Notes: generated by a model not told the origin, from the sequence alone. A DNA stretch of 64,000 nucleotides from Varroa destructor (GCF_002443255.2 NW_019211455.1:17397126-17461125), one strand, 5' to 3'. Counted from the stretch's first letter, positions 21,829 through 32,796 are shown. Program-made: numbers and translations.

Positions 21829-22502
21829 CATTTTTCTTAAAAGTGGGCGACCCGGGTAGACAACAACGTATGTGAGCATATTGGCGTCAGCAGACGCATA
21901 ACGACCTGTTAAGCTAATATTGTCTCATAATCTCATACTATTATTTGTGCGGAATACACGTAACGGTACTAATACGTAGCGATACCGTAAGCTACTGCGT
22001 TTTAAGACATAAACGGAAAAACGGGTCTGCTCCCTTTCAGTATATACATCAAGCTTGCTTTCAGATTGTGTAGTCCTTTGAGAAGGAACAAGGAGATATG
22101 GGACATCTGGCAGGAATTTGCTTGCGTCTACCACCAATCGAAATGTCATTATATTTCTGAATAACGAACAGATCGTGAAGGTCTGGTCCATAAAGATGCA
22201 ACAAATGCTCAGAATGCTCAGATTAATCTGTATCTATCGATGATGCATCAAGTAAAAGTCAGTTCAGCCTATTGGGTATACATCGTATATTTACGGCTAA
22301 TTTTATCTAGGTAAACACGAAGCTGTAGCAACCCGATTTACGTCATTTCATAAGATATTTCCTCTGAGTTAAGCAAATACGGGCCGATTTCCTCGTGTAC
22401 ACGGTTTATGCTGCATTAGTTTCGTTCATGCCTCATGAATCCATGCGCACATCATTTGTTTTTGACATCTGTAATTCTTTCATCTGTCCCCACATTTTTA
22501 AA

Positions 22503-22580
22503 GGGACTAAGCTCCGCGGTAACGCGTTTGCTTGCTAACTCGAAAGGCACTCAGGTGGTCAAAGTTCGAATCTAGAAACA
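22503..22580 (+). repeat. tRNA-Ser-like relic, tRNA-derived SINE candidate
   Basis: AAGCTCCGCGGTAACGCG is an A-box half with one insertion. TTGCTAA resembles an anticodon loop (GCT), and AGTTCGAATCT is a near-perfect B box. The anticodon stem does not pair, so it is not a working tRNA. Its right part overlaps the end of a minus-strand open frame (22559-22744). Confidence 0.45.
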
Positions 22581-22744
22581 GGTGCACTTTGATCTTCCAC
22601 TGACGACCCGAATGCCAATGAAGATAGTATTCTGTTCTTCAGCTCGTTCATACCTTCTAGATCGCTCATATCGAGCGCTCGACCCTGATAGACCCTCAAT
22701 GTAACGATCAACAACAGCACCGAGTTCTGTCGTAGACGAAACAG
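22559..22744 (-). CDS. candidate terminal exon ending inside a SINE relic
   Basis: On minus, an acceptor (CTCTAGCTGACTTTCAG) ends at 22745 and 61 codons plus TGA follow in phase 0. The peptide starts LFRLRQNSVLLLIVTLRVYQ, with a hydrophobic core, then an acidic, helix-prone part containing DMSDLEGMNELKNRILSSL. The last residues (SRFEL) are encoded by the antisense of the tRNA-like B box, so a real exon would be partly SINE-derived. No family recognised. Confidence 0.35.
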   Translation of the reverse strand: MFRLRQNSVLLLIVTLRVYQGRALDMSDLEGMNELKNRILSSLAFGSSVEDQSAPVSRFEL

Positions 22745-22783
22745 CTGAAAGTCAGCTAGAGAATGCGTTTGGTAAAATATCAA

Positions 22784-23227
22784 TGTTTTTTTGAAATTGA
22801 GAAAATATTAGATAAATAGTCGCCACCAGTTTAGTTATCAACAGACCTGTTACTCCGACAGACCGTTCTGTGATTGCAGCTTTATGTATTATGAATTAAA
22901 AAGTGCTGAAATATTCTATTCTAGTTAGGACCAGAGGCAAACAAAAACTAACAAACGTAGGCAAAGCTGGTTCGCAATTCCCTTACCTTCATCCGTGAAG
23001 TGCGATGACACTGCGAGCTAAACGAAAGCACCATTTAGATATGTGGTAAAGCTGCATGCTCTAGATATCTTCTCAGAAAGTGTGGCCAAATCAGGGCAGT
23101 TTGTGACTTGTTTGTAAAGATCGGGTTTTTAACCGCTTAAACATTAAATAACGTCCTAGATCACATGCATACCTACTATAATCCGCTATAATATTTCATT
23201 GTGTATTTAGATAATCCGTGTAGACCA
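22784..23227. other. stretch without a gene
   Basis: A+T-rich with no open frame, splice pair or repeat that I can support. Confidence 0.5.
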
Positions 23228-23369
23228 ATGTTAAGTTATATTACGTTTAGTGTTGATACGTTCGTCATGTCACGGTTGATTCTGTATACTATAAAACAGT
23301 ATAGTTTTAGTCCTATCTCAGGATTCGAATGCTGTAGTATTAGCCTAAACTCTCGGGAGTTGTTACTGG
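23228..23369 (+). CDS. candidate first coding exon
   Basis: An ATG opens 47 codons plus one base up to a GTAAGTGGG donor at 23370. The peptide begins MLSYITFSVDTFVMSRLILY and contains an FECCS motif before the donor. A GTGTATTTAG acceptor-like string lies upstream at about 23201, so it might be internal. The minus strand is open too. No family recognised; chance is a serious alternative. Confidence 0.28.
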
Positions 23370-23871
23370 GTAAGTGGGAAGAGACCGAGTGGCATAGGGA
23401 TCGGATATAGAAAGAAAGCCTTTTCTCTCGTTGAAAGCTGCCCATGAGGCGCGCGGACCGACTCCTACGGCGTTCTGTCCTTTACCCACTTTGTGCTATG
23501 GAAGTGCTTCTTATTATTGTTATGGCTAAAATTCCAAAGCGACCTTGATGGATTGCTCTACCGATTGCCCTTGCTCTGTTTACCCGATGTGATCTGGTTG
23601 CCGCCCATCGTGTGTTGCCTCCGTAACGTTTTCCCTGTACGAAAGAGTCAAATCGTTCGTGCTGGAGTGGCCGCGCGTATTTACCATTCTTTCGTTCGCG
23701 CGAATTTCTTCCTGTTTTTGTTACATCTGCTATGACTGACAAATACCATACGATACAGTCTTTTAGTTTAGTAACTACTGCTGATTAGGAATATTGAATT
23801 TGTCGGTTATGACTAACCAGTACATCAGCCTACAGAGTAGGTAAATGAATCAATAAACACTCACTACTTAC

Positions 23872-23925
23872 GTTGGCGATGTTTAGAGAAGGCATTGTTG
23901 AAATAAACGTGCATGGTCGTATCCA
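23872..23925 (-). CDS. candidate short exon with acceptor and donor
   Basis: On minus, TTGATTCAG precedes 54 bases that read (V)DTTMHVYFNNAFSKHRQ up to a GTAAGTAG donor starting at 23871. An internal ATG at 23914 could also start translation. The frame is closed by TAA about 60 bases upstream, so an exon boundary would be needed. Short exons of this kind arise by chance. Family unknown. Confidence 0.25.
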
Positions 23926-24003
23926 CTGAATCAAGTTTTGTCAAGGAAACGATTGAGGACGACACGTTATATCTTTACGCGTGCCCATGAAGGTTTAGGA
24001 CAT

Positions 24004-24198
24004 ATGAAACGGTGGAGATTCGATATCATACCTAGGTTCACTTCTTTTTCTGCTGAGGGCCAACCTTGTCCGAAACATTACTCAACATCAGTCCTATCAG
24101 AAACAGTTACTTCTTATGTTTTCTTTAGTAGCATATTTTTCATAGGTATATATGCAATTTACATATGGTGGAGTGCTTACTGCCGACATATTTGCTGA
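24004..24198 (+). CDS. candidate 64-residue tail-anchored membrane protein
   Basis: An ATG opens 64 codons to TGA, within a longer open frame starting at 23938. The peptide starts MKRWRFDIIPRFTSFS. A strong hydrophobic segment at residues 37-57 (SYVFFSSIFFIGIYAIYIWW) is followed by a short cysteine-containing tail, as in tail-anchored or terminal-exon membrane proteins. It converges with the minus candidate at 24225-24521. No family recognised. Confidence 0.33.
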   Translation: MKRWRFDIIPRFTSFSAEGQPCPKHYSTSVLSETVTSYVFFSSIFFIGIYAIYIWWSAYCRHIC

Positions 24199-24224
24199 TA
24201 TTTGTATCATCGCTAAGTATTCAT

Positions 24225-24521
24225 TTATAATGATCTCAGTATAGGTCGAAAGAAGGTTCTGTCGACAAATACGAAACGAAATGACCAAACATGAGGGGCC
24301 TCTGATATGAGCTCAGCAGACGCTAAACGAATGAGTTCTGACCGTAGCGATATCAATGGTATAACGAAAATCGATGATGAGTCGGCAACGTCCACGATAG
24401 ACAACGACCGGAAGGAATGGCAGCTATTGTTCAAAGGGCCAACACCAAGCTGGTAATTGTTGAGTGAACCTATAGCTTGTGCTAATTGATTATCAACGAA
24501 ATGTATGCTCTGTGTCTCCAT
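24225..24521 (-). CDS. hypothetical 98-residue protein with ideal start context
   Basis: Minus-strand ATG at 24521 in the context ACAATGG (A at -3, G at +4) opens 98 codons to TAA. It begins METQSIHFVDNQLAQAIGSL, has one NNSC sequon at 31-34, a hydrophobic IFVIPLISL at 51-59, and a basic, aromatic end. No signal peptide. The complete frame, ideal start and ordinary composition make it one of the better minus-strand genes here. Family not recognised; unspliced transcription is assumed. Confidence 0.42.
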   Translation of the reverse strand: METQSIHFVDNQLAQAIGSLNNYQLGVGPLNNSCHSFRSLSIVDVADSSSIFVIPLISLRSELIRLASAELISEAPHVWSFRFVFVDRTFFRPILRSL

Positions 24522-24562
24522 TGTTCCATATCACAGAGAGTGTTAAAGATGATGGAAGTTAA

Positions 24563-24934
24563 CTGTGGCAAATTTGGACAACGAACCCGGCTTCTATAGA
24601 ACAGATCAGTGATTTTGCTCCAACACGCAAACGAACCAGAACGGAAAGTCGCAATAGCAATGAACAGTTTGAGGCGGATCCGTGGCATATCCAGCTATCA
24701 ACCGGCTTTTGCGCGGAAAGACAGCGGCTGCGCTTAACACCGTTATCACCAACCGTCGCCGCTCAGCAAAACTCTGACATCCTTGTTACCACTGTCGTGA
24801 ACCAAACATCACTGGCGTTTGTTAGACATGACGTCCGGCTGAAAGGGGCTACAGGGACTACATGCTTGGTGAAAACCACCAGGGCGACCGTGCTTGCTTC
24901 GATTGTTAGCCCTGATCGGGAGTTGGTAGACTAA
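24563..24934 (+). CDS. 123-residue open frame without ATG
   Basis: Stop-free for 123 sense codons ending in TAA, with no methionine at all, so it could only be an exon. It includes a basic run (TRKRTRTESRN) and a threonine/valine-rich end (LVTTVVNQTSLAF). Local G+C is about 50%, where frames of this length are expected several times per window by chance. No splice acceptor is convincing. Confidence 0.2.
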   Translation: MWQIWTTNPASIEQISDFAPTRKRTRTESRNSNEQFEADPWHIQLSTGFCAERQRLRLTPLSPTVAAQQNSDILVTTVVNQTSLAFVRHDVRLKGATGTTCLVKTTRATVLASIVSPDRELVD

Positions 24935-25576
24935 GTTGTCGAGGAAAGATTCTTGGGTGTCGCTTTTGCTAAAGGTTGCCTTTCTGTCTTTCCGCTCCTA
25001 CAGTGGCGTGCGGCGTCAGGAGCTGCTAGGAATTGTTAGGAAGCTTCTGGGTTGCCGGCGGCGGCAGAGCAGCGGCCGAGCTGACTACGGCCGATTGGAG
25101 TCCATTCCATTGGTCGATGGAAGGCGACGCTTATGTTTGCACACAGAACATAGGCGCGCCTTCTATCTTCTCTTCGCCCGTCGATGCTTGGCGAGCCATA
25201 ATACAGCCCCCACGCGAGTTCAGCATACACACACATATAACGATGTGAGGTAAAGATAGGCAAAGAGAAATCGAGAAACGAAGACAGGAAGGAGTCGAGA
25301 GAGTGAAAGCAAGTGAGGCGGCTGGAGATGGAACAGGGACACAAAAGGCATTGTCACCACCATCGCTGAAAGACGATTTGCCAGTGGTTCTTGCTCGCAG
25401 TTCGCCGCAGTCGACAGTGACAGCGGTATGTGATGGCCCAGATGGGACGGCTTAGCCTGATGGTAGCCTGCGGGAAAGCAATGTTCCACGAGGCTATAAA
25501 CAACGAACTAGGCTGTGGCAGCGGCCGAGTGCCCGGATTCGCCGTTCTTCATTCTCTTTACCACAAGAGGGAATGA

Positions 25577-25834
25577 CATCGCATTGAACGTTGGTTGAGA
25601 ATCTTATCATTGGTATACTCAGGCCACTGTACGATATGTGGCTGTGGCAGTTGCTGGGGCGACAGACAATGTCGAAGCATTGGACTTGTGGTCGCAGGAG
25701 TCCTAAACATCGTATTCGTTGTGATAGTAACGGTGGCCGTCGTTGTAGGATTTCGTCCCAAGAAGCAGCTGCATAAGCAAGCAGCGCAAGCAGACAGCAT
25801 GACAGGTCATGAACCCACCAACGATCTATGCTAA
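25577..25834 (+). CDS. candidate terminal exon: cysteine cluster plus membrane segment
   Basis: Stop-free for 85 sense codons ending in TAA. Five cysteines lie at residues 18-32 (HCTICGCGSCWGDRQC). A long hydrophobic segment at about 35-58 (IGLVVAGVLNIVFVVIVTVA region) ends in FRPKK, a basic stop-transfer signal, and a polar tail of about 20 residues follows. This is the layout of the end of a type I membrane protein. No ATG at the left end, so an upstream exon would be needed. The antisense frame (25558-25800) competes. Family not recognised. Confidence 0.35.
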   Translation, partial: HRIERWLRILSLVYSGHCTICGCGSCWGDRQCRSIGLVVAGVLNIVFVVIVTVAVVVGFRPKKQLHKQAAQADSMTGHEPTNDLC

Positions 25835-25929
25835 GGCACGACTAAGCACAAACCCGAGCTAGCAGGGCACACAGAAAAAAGCGTTCAGTGCACCACACCG
25901 GCATTCCTTCCCTTGACGGCTTCACCGAT

Positions 25930-26187
25930 TTAAGCCCCTCCGCCCACTCCCTCCCGAGAATTGCCCTCAACGATAGAGATCGCCTTACAGTTGTTATTAT
26001 CGCGAACCGCGCTGTGCCTTGGCCGTAGGCGCAGGCCTAATAGTAAATTGTGCCTATTGGCTAAAACGCGGAGTCCGGCCTGCAAGGATGTCAACCAATA
26101 CGATAGGCGACACGACCGAACGGAGTAAAGAGGGATAGCGAGAACCACTGCAAGTATTACTCGTATGATTAATGTAGGAGCGTCCAT
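25930..26187 (-). CDS. candidate secreted or membrane-anchored 85-residue ORF
   Basis: Minus-strand ATG at 26187 starts MDAPTLIIRVILAVVLAIPL, a plausible signal peptide or signal anchor with cleavage near residue 23-25. The rest is basic and ends glycine-rich. An out-of-frame ATG lies just upstream. There is no splice evidence and no family recognised. Confidence 0.25.
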   Translation of the reverse strand: MDAPTLIIRVILAVVLAIPLYSVRSCRLSYWLTSLQAGLRVLANRHNLLLGLRLRPRHSAVRDNNNCKAISIVEGNSREGVGGGA

Positions 26188-29100
26188 TCATCTCCGCTAA
26201 AAACGCAGAGAATCGCCCAGAGCACAGTCGCTGCAGTGGCATGCTAGCAACGACCAGCAGTCAACGTCCGTAAAACCAACTCATCGTCCAAGACGGTTCT
26301 GACGACACAACGTTGGCTCCATGAGACGCCAAGAAGTAGTCTCTTGGCATTCGTCTTTCCACCCATACCAGCAGATCTGCAACCCACAATTTCTGCAACT
26401 ACGACCGTCGCGACTACTCGAAACGCTAAGCAGCACACCGATACGGCACAAATCAAGCAAGTCTCGGCATCAGCGCGATACTAACGATGGTAGCCAATCC
26501 CGACCGGAACACGCAGTGGCAACGCTGGCTTGGCGTGGGGCAGTAACATTTCTACGCATCGGAAGGTGCGGCAGAAGTAATAGCAATAGTGACGCAGGTT
26601 GGAAAAAAACCTTGGCCACCGACAAAGCTTGTAAGGACGAGTGGTCAGGGGCAATGTTAAGGACGTCTGTAACCATGACCGCGGCAATCAGCGACGAGAA
26701 CAAGAGGAAGTAGCAAAGCAGGTGACACGAAACTATTGCTCGGCGACCATTGGCAAAGACGTCCCTTTGTTTCATCGTATCATGCAAGCCTACGACCGAT
26801 GTCCTACAAAGCTAGCGATATAGGCCAATGGGACAATAATACGATGGCGAGTATACGTCTAAAGCGACAGTATGATCAGGAGTCTGTTCCGGCGATGTTT
26901 TAGGACATGTAAGGATAATGACTATAAAGACAGCAGAGTAGAAAGGAAGACGCGTCTCAGGAATAAATACGGAACCTTTCAGCGGATTAGACCTTAAATA
27001 GTGACCCCCAGCGGTAGTTGTGGCAGTGGCACTGGACTACGCATACTTTAGCTAGTTGCAGCTCAGTCACGCTGTTTGCCACATAGTAATGTAGCTATAT
27101 GCCTGTTTTGGTGATTCGATCTTACAATTAGTGTATATCCAACAGCGTTTTATACCGCTATAACGAAGATTGTCCTACCATAGGGTCCACCCATATGCCG
27201 CTGCCAGCCATAAGGAGGTATAATTATCCAACACATCTGCTCTCTCAGCCCTGGCAAACTAGGAAGGATTAAAATGGGGCATTCCGTCGTTGGACTACTG
27301 CTAAAAACCATCCACTATCGTTCTATTATCGTTTGAAGGAAACTACGACCAACCAAAAATACACAATATAAGGAAGAATATGAGACAGAAGGTAGTAGAA
27401 AGGATAATAATAAAAGCCAAATATAACTGCGGCTGCCACACACACCGCGCGTTTATAGTTTGGCTTCTCGTGTATTTCGACGAGCAAGAGACGAAGTGAT
27501 ATGGGGCCAATGGGTCAAATGAAAGAGGAGAAAAAAAAATTAAAATGTCGGAACAATATTGAAAGCAGGCCAATAAGGTCAGAGCTAAAGCTCTTCCACA
27601 AGTGAGAATTCCTCTAGCATCTTTAGATTCTGCCACTACACATGCGTGTTTCTAAACGTTATTCCTCTCGTGAAGCGTAAAAATTAGAGAAAATACAACG
27701 AGATCAATGATACGATTGGTGCGATGAAATACATGCGTATTTGGCAACACGCGATCGGGTTGTACTCCAGTGACGTAAACAGTCCGGGGCTTGACCGGTT
27801 TAAGCGTTATCGGTACAACCTGGGACACTGTTGTTGATCTCATGACTCCACGTGGAACATCGAAGTCTACCTGTCTTAGTTATATCTTTGAGAGGTCGAC
27901 AAATCTCTTTCTATGGTTACATACTTCCTTTCTTTTTATCATAGAGCAGCCTTAACAACAGCGTCTATTATTGTTTACTGCCAATTTAGCTACGGTTTTA
28001 AGCAACTTACTTCACTTCTTACAACAGCTAGAAATGACTAAGGACTGCCGGGATTGATTGCGCTTGAGGTGAACGAGATGCCGGTGGCCTTTTTTGGTGG
28101 ACTGAAAGAGGATCAATGAGGGCAGTGAGAGAATATGTGGAGGTAAAACAGAAAAGGAAATTTAATAGGAAAAAGCAGAAAAATTCCCCACTTTTGTTAT
28201 TATTGTTATTGTTGTTACTTGCAGGACAGCCTCTAAATCTGAAACAATCAATCTGAGGCACTTGAATTTTAGCTGAATGTCATGGCTTTGCAGAAACATT
28301 TGCGTATATTCCGCGTATCTAAAAGTTGCACAGAATCGCAAAATCAAGCGAGAGAATGTCCTTCGGAAAGTAAACTTCAGTAAAAATGGGTATACAACAA
28401 AGCAACAATTAAAATTTGAGGCGTTCTTCTAAGATTTTTCCTTTGAAAGTGTATGGTAACACCATACGTACAATTATATCTTTAAAACAAGAAAGAATCC
28501 TCAACCTAATTCGAGCAGCATTTGTCTCATTCATGTAATGAGTGGTATGTCCACTTGAGCACTTTCTGGCTGGGCCTAAACCTGTGAGCACAAATACTTT
28601 CTGCTAAAGGCCTATTGCCGAATTTATGAACCGTTTCTAGTACATTACGAATTGAGCGTATCGCGGTGCTCATGCTGATCCAACGTACCTGCACGGTTGG
28701 ATGACAGCAACAGTTTACACAGTATGAATTTGGATTGGTGACCTCAGCAGAGATTCCCTAGTTGCGAGTTTGGTCCTACATACGTTGCGGCTGGAACGGA
28801 AGCCTCGTGAAAACGTCTGTTGTATAGCTGGAATACACAACACACGTTTTTATCAAATGACCTTCTATTGACTGAGCTTCTATTATTAGGTCGTATCTTT
28901 CGCACGGTTTATGCGGTGCGTCCATCTAAAGCTTAACATTGGCACGTTCCTAATAATCCTTGAATACGAACTGCGTGAAAAAGTGCTGGACAGTCTAATA
29001 TAAGCATTTAAATAGTACCTCATCAGCCGATTATTTGCTATTGGTTATAGCTTCGATTTACGTGCGCCTCGAGGGACGACTGCATGTCTTGACGTAATAA

Positions 29101-29237
29101 CTTGAACGGCCAAGCGGTTTATTGAGAAGCGTGAGGGGTCACTGCTCTAAGTTCCGCCAAAGACACACGCTATACGACCTGTGTGAATAAAGAAGGTAAT
29201 TTTTTTGTTAGTCAATTATTAAACCATCAATCAGCGG
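26188..29237. other. stretch without a firm gene
   Basis: Overlapping frames on both strands at 26244-26823 have hydrophobic segments but conflicting strands and no good starts. 27343-28591 has only short minus frames. An AAC/AAT run on minus near 28200 reads as poly-asparagine, typical of a simple repeat. Confidence 0.45.
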
Positions 29238-29429
29238 ATGCTATTTTTCAGAGACGCAGAAGCTTTCTTTAATTTGATGTTTTTGCTTGCTATAGACTCT
29301 GCTTTAGTATGCTGTGTTATCACCGAGTCGTGTTATGTTCTATTAGAACGGTTGTCTCTTAAGATGGATATGCTGGACGAACTTCTCTCCAGAGCAGCGG
29401 CCATCAAGGCAAATCAATTAAACCAATAA
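29238..29429 (+). CDS. 63-residue ORF or terminal exon with membrane segment
   Basis: ATG to TAA, 63 residues. An acceptor TATTTTTCAG ends at 29251 inside the frame, and a second AG (GTTATGTTCTATTAG) lies before the last part. The hydrophobic stretch FFNLMFLLAIDSALVCCVI is followed by a helix-prone charged tail (LERLSLKMDMLDELLSRAA) and a glutamine/asparagine end. Either a microprotein or the last exon of a larger membrane protein. Family unknown. Confidence 0.35.
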   Translation: MLFFRDAEAFFNLMFLLAIDSALVCCVITESCYVLLERLSLKMDMLDELLSRAAAIKANQLNQ

Positions 29430-31107
29430 CTTATGCATCAATTGATTTAACTTTGTGCAATGTCGACCGCCAAATGGACAGATAACGCCAATGATGGTGA
29501 CACTGCACTACCCTCTATCCTGCTTAGCGAACTGATCCTAAGAGACTCTTTGCATTTAGCAAGCCTGTCCTTTATAGTATCCAGTTAATGCTTCAGGAAG
29601 GTATCCTGTAGCTCTGCGTTGGAGGCCTTTTAATTACATCCATTACTCGAGAGGACTTACATCGTGGTCCATCGTACTTTTAGCACACTATTTACGGCAC
29701 TAGAACAGTGAGCCTATTTTTTTTTTTTGTCATAGATAAGTAAACTTGGACTACTCTAGGATACGAAGTGATGGTCTTTGTAACGTTGCCGCTCCTTACA
29801 ATGATCGAAGAATTTTCTTGTGCGTTGTTATATATTTCAGAATTAAAAGCGCCATTTTATTAAATAGTCACGGTATTAACATTGTTTTTAGAAAGATTGA
29901 ACAAACACTTAGCAACTAGGCATATTCAGTAAAGTACGGAAGTCTTTTTTTGACCCGACAATTAGCACAGGTAAATTCAACATTCAGTTAACTAACGAAG
30001 ATCTTAATGCCATTTCGTCGTTCGGTCCTATCAAAACAGGACAATTAAGCTTTTTCCATGATGTAAAAACTGCATTAAGGTTCCTTCTTTCCAAAAATCA
30101 GTACCTTTTTATGTTCTTTTATTGAAAATAATGAGGTTAGTTCTGCAATGCATCAATACATATAAAATACACGTACACATTCCCACAGGTATTCATAAAC
30201 GTATATGGCCATAGAAGCACTCACAGCTGGCACCAACTAATGAGAAAACGATAATGTGACATGGTAGGACACTGTAGAATACATGGATAAGATAAAACAG
30301 CTAACATTTTGATTACGCTTGTCGTATCCCGTATCGGCGTAGCATTTTCCCCCAGTTCGTCTCACTATAATCTTGTTCTACTTAGGCGCAACCTGCAGAC
30401 CTCTGGGTTTGTGGCGACGTTTACGTTGTTCTCAAATTGTCGTTGTCCTATTCGTTCTTCCGCCAGATGGCTAAGAAGCAACGGAAAGCAAATGTCTTAT
30501 TCTGTATCTGTACGATACAATAAGCTTGCTTTGCGATGAAAACAAACAAACCTATCGTCCTTCGTTCTTCCTCCAGCTCAGTTTAGCTACCTTGCTTATA
30601 TTCCGTTCGTCGCATATCATAGTTGTCCCTATTGTTGCAGTTGTTGTCGATTCTACTATACGATTTTGCTGTCCGGCACATGCACATCGTTAGATGTAGT
30701 AAACAGGATTGAATAAGGAGAAGACGAGGACGGGCCGAATGGCTAAAAGGTAAACGAACCAAGGGCTCGTTGGTTAGATGGTGACCAAAGAAGCGGAGCC
30801 ATTATAATGACGGTTCGAGATTTGACAGCGAGGGAAAATGGGGCAAAGGAGGCGTTGTCAGCAGATACCCTTTTGCGCATGTCGGCGTCACGGCACTTTT
30901 ATGCTAGTCTACATTTCTGAATTATATCGGGCCAGCACCCGATGTGCGTCCTTCGCGCGTGCAGGATCTGCCTCTTAAGCAACAGTAACTGCACAGGTTG
31001 GACGGCGAGCAACGACAGCGACGAAGCTTGTAGAAAAAGCGGAAGAGCAGTAGCGATTGTTGTTAGTCAGCTCGCCCAACTGGTTGCATATCCATCTAGC
31101 ATTAGAT
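29430..31107. other. A+T-rich stretch without a firm gene
   Basis: Includes a T12 run at about 29717. A plus frame at 30309-30539 lacks an ATG at its left end. A loosely tRNA-like string at about 30735-30825 is too weak to list. A 17-base string near 29434 recurs inverted near 31412. Confidence 0.45.
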
Positions 31108-31332
31108 ATGAATAGCAAGCAAGTTAAATGGCCTACCGTTACGCTGGAAAGCCATAGCAAGCCGTTCGTTCCTTGCGTTCAAGGGCACACCTACAAGCGA
31201 CAAACAACTTCTGTTGCGCATACCGATAGAGATGTCTCATTATACCGCTACAATATTTCAGAGAGAGCATGCATATTGCTCTGGTCTTCATCTAAAGTCC
31301 AAGAAAGTCAGCTGAGAGAATCGAAGCTATGA
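31108..31332 (+). CDS. hypothetical 74-residue ORF (weak)
   Basis: ATG to TGA; begins MNSKQVKWPTVTLESHSKPF. A TATTTCAG acceptor inside at about 31260 could instead start a terminal exon. Composition is ordinary and polar, with no signal peptide. The opposite strand is partly open. No family recognised. Confidence 0.2.
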   Translation: MNSKQVKWPTVTLESHSKPFVPCVQGHTYKRQTTSVAHTDRDVSLYRYNISERACILLWSSSKVQESQLRESKL

Positions 31333-31457
31333 TGATATTTATATTTGTGCTACTATAATATTAAATAGATAAGTATGTATACTAATGCTTCTTACCAAAT
31401 CTGTGCTACATAAATCAATTGATGCATTTTTTCATCGTATCAGCTAGTTCATTTGTA

Positions 31458-31745
31458 TCATATATATATAATCGTTTGCCTCAGAAACATAAAACAATTA
31501 CCAAATATTATCGATTTAAAGGTTGATAAAAGTGAATATCTATAATTGTAGAAGATGGGCTCGACGAATAGCAGTAAGGCAACAAACCTATAAATATAGA
31601 CGAACTCCAGTCGCCAAATTGCACACCAAGGATTTTGAAGAATTTGATTAATATGCTTCTTACGTACATATAAGATATAGTACAAGCGACGTAGGAGAAA
31701 AATGGGAAGGAACACCGCGTTTTTAGAGTATTGCGAGAACGGCAT
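31458..31745 (-). CDS. hypothetical 95-residue multi-pass membrane protein
   Basis: Minus-strand ATG at 31745 opens 95 codons in DNA of about 35% G+C, where so long a frame is uncommon by chance. Hydrophobic segments lie at residues 10-27 (NAVFLPIFLLRRLYYILY), 49-68 and about 76-88. It is rich in tyrosine, phenylalanine and isoleucine, as A+T-rich frames tend to be. A second minus frame (31508-31753) overlaps it. Could be an exon of a receptor-like protein, but no family is recognised. Confidence 0.33.
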   Translation of the reverse strand: MPFSQYSKNAVFLPIFLLRRLYYILYVRKKHINQILQNPWCAIWRLEFVYIYRFVALLLFVEPIFYNYRYSLLSTFKSIIFGNCFMFLRQTIIYI

Positions 31746-32646
31746 TTGCTCAAAAATTGTCTTCTAGCGAGATGCAGCCTGTTTCCGACTCAAATATTAA
31801 CAGTTTCTGTTATAAACGTTTCTCTTTCTGTCCATTTGCAATTCGTAACGTGACATAGACAGGACAAATTCACATCGATCAAGGACCTTCCGTTTCTAGT
31901 ACAGCATCACTGCTGCATCTAGAAAACACAAACGATTTTAAAGACACGCTATAAACACACATCCACCGATAGCAGGACCCAATGTTTTTGCTGCTTCTTG
32001 ACTGCGTTTCTATGTTCAGATGGGCTTATCTGCGACTTACAATCAACGGCGGCGGAGGCAAGCGGTTGAACTCTAGCAATGCTTGCGTTTAGTGCAGATT
32101 CACCAGGCTGAAAGTACTGGGAAAGCATGCAATACGCGAAAGGGTCCGACGAGCCTTTGGAAGGCGCGGCGCAATGTTCCGGCCCGTAATCTAGCTCGTC
32201 CGATTGTTTTAGGAACAGTCCTGTACATTGCTGACTTGTGATTATTTGGTAGCGAGCGCCTTCTGTCCGACGTACTATGTTCCGTTCGGCCTTTGAGAAA
32301 ACAACTCAGCACTTGTCCCCCATGATGGAAACTAAAGGCGGTTTTATGCTAAAAGGAAGGAAGAACGGTATAGGATGCAACGACCGACTTTGCACCATAG
32401 CGGTCCCGCCAACTACAGCTTCGTCTTCTACTGCACACTATCTACCAGCTACGTACGAACACTGGCGGTGGTGGATAATGGCTCGTCCATCGAATGAACT
32501 GAGGCAGCTGGAAAGGGCAAACGAACGGGTGAGGGTGAAAAAGATCAAGGTAGGCGGGACGGAAAACAGAGCTAGGTAGCAAAAATAAGGCAAGAGGCGG
32601 GAGACTTTTGAGAAAACAGAGGTTCTATGCTAGCGTACGTTGCTAG
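31746..32646. other. stretch without a firm gene
   Basis: Frames at 32100-32312 (minus) and 32277-32579 (plus) lack supporting starts or splice sites. No repeats stand out. Confidence 0.45.
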
Positions 32647-32796
32647 CGAACCCTTATCCTTGTGATATGTAACGGTGGCGATCGTAGCGACGCCCGCGCC
32701 GGCATCTACAAGGCTTTAGATAAAGAGCTCAACGGACGAGGCCGACTTTCTATTTCATTCTTGTCGCTTACCCCTCTGCCCGGGCCTTTCGGTCAG

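Larger units (their letters stand above)
20576..22502. other. stretch without a gene, with hairpin and CCTAA repeat
   Basis: Frames on minus at 21408-21815 and 21925-22191 lack starts and splice support. The (CCTAA)3 string and a perfect hairpin are listed separately. The rest shows nothing recognisable. Confidence 0.45.

Noticed and set aside
30735..30825. tRNA-like string with GGCTAAAAGG and GGTTCGAGAT
   Set aside because: The A- and B-like parts are too far apart and no stem pairs; weaker than the relics that were listed.
29434..31428. 17-base string ATGCATCAATTGATTTA near 29434 repeated inverted near 31412
   Set aside because: Partly self-complementary and A+T-rich; two isolated copies with no shared flanks do not define an element.
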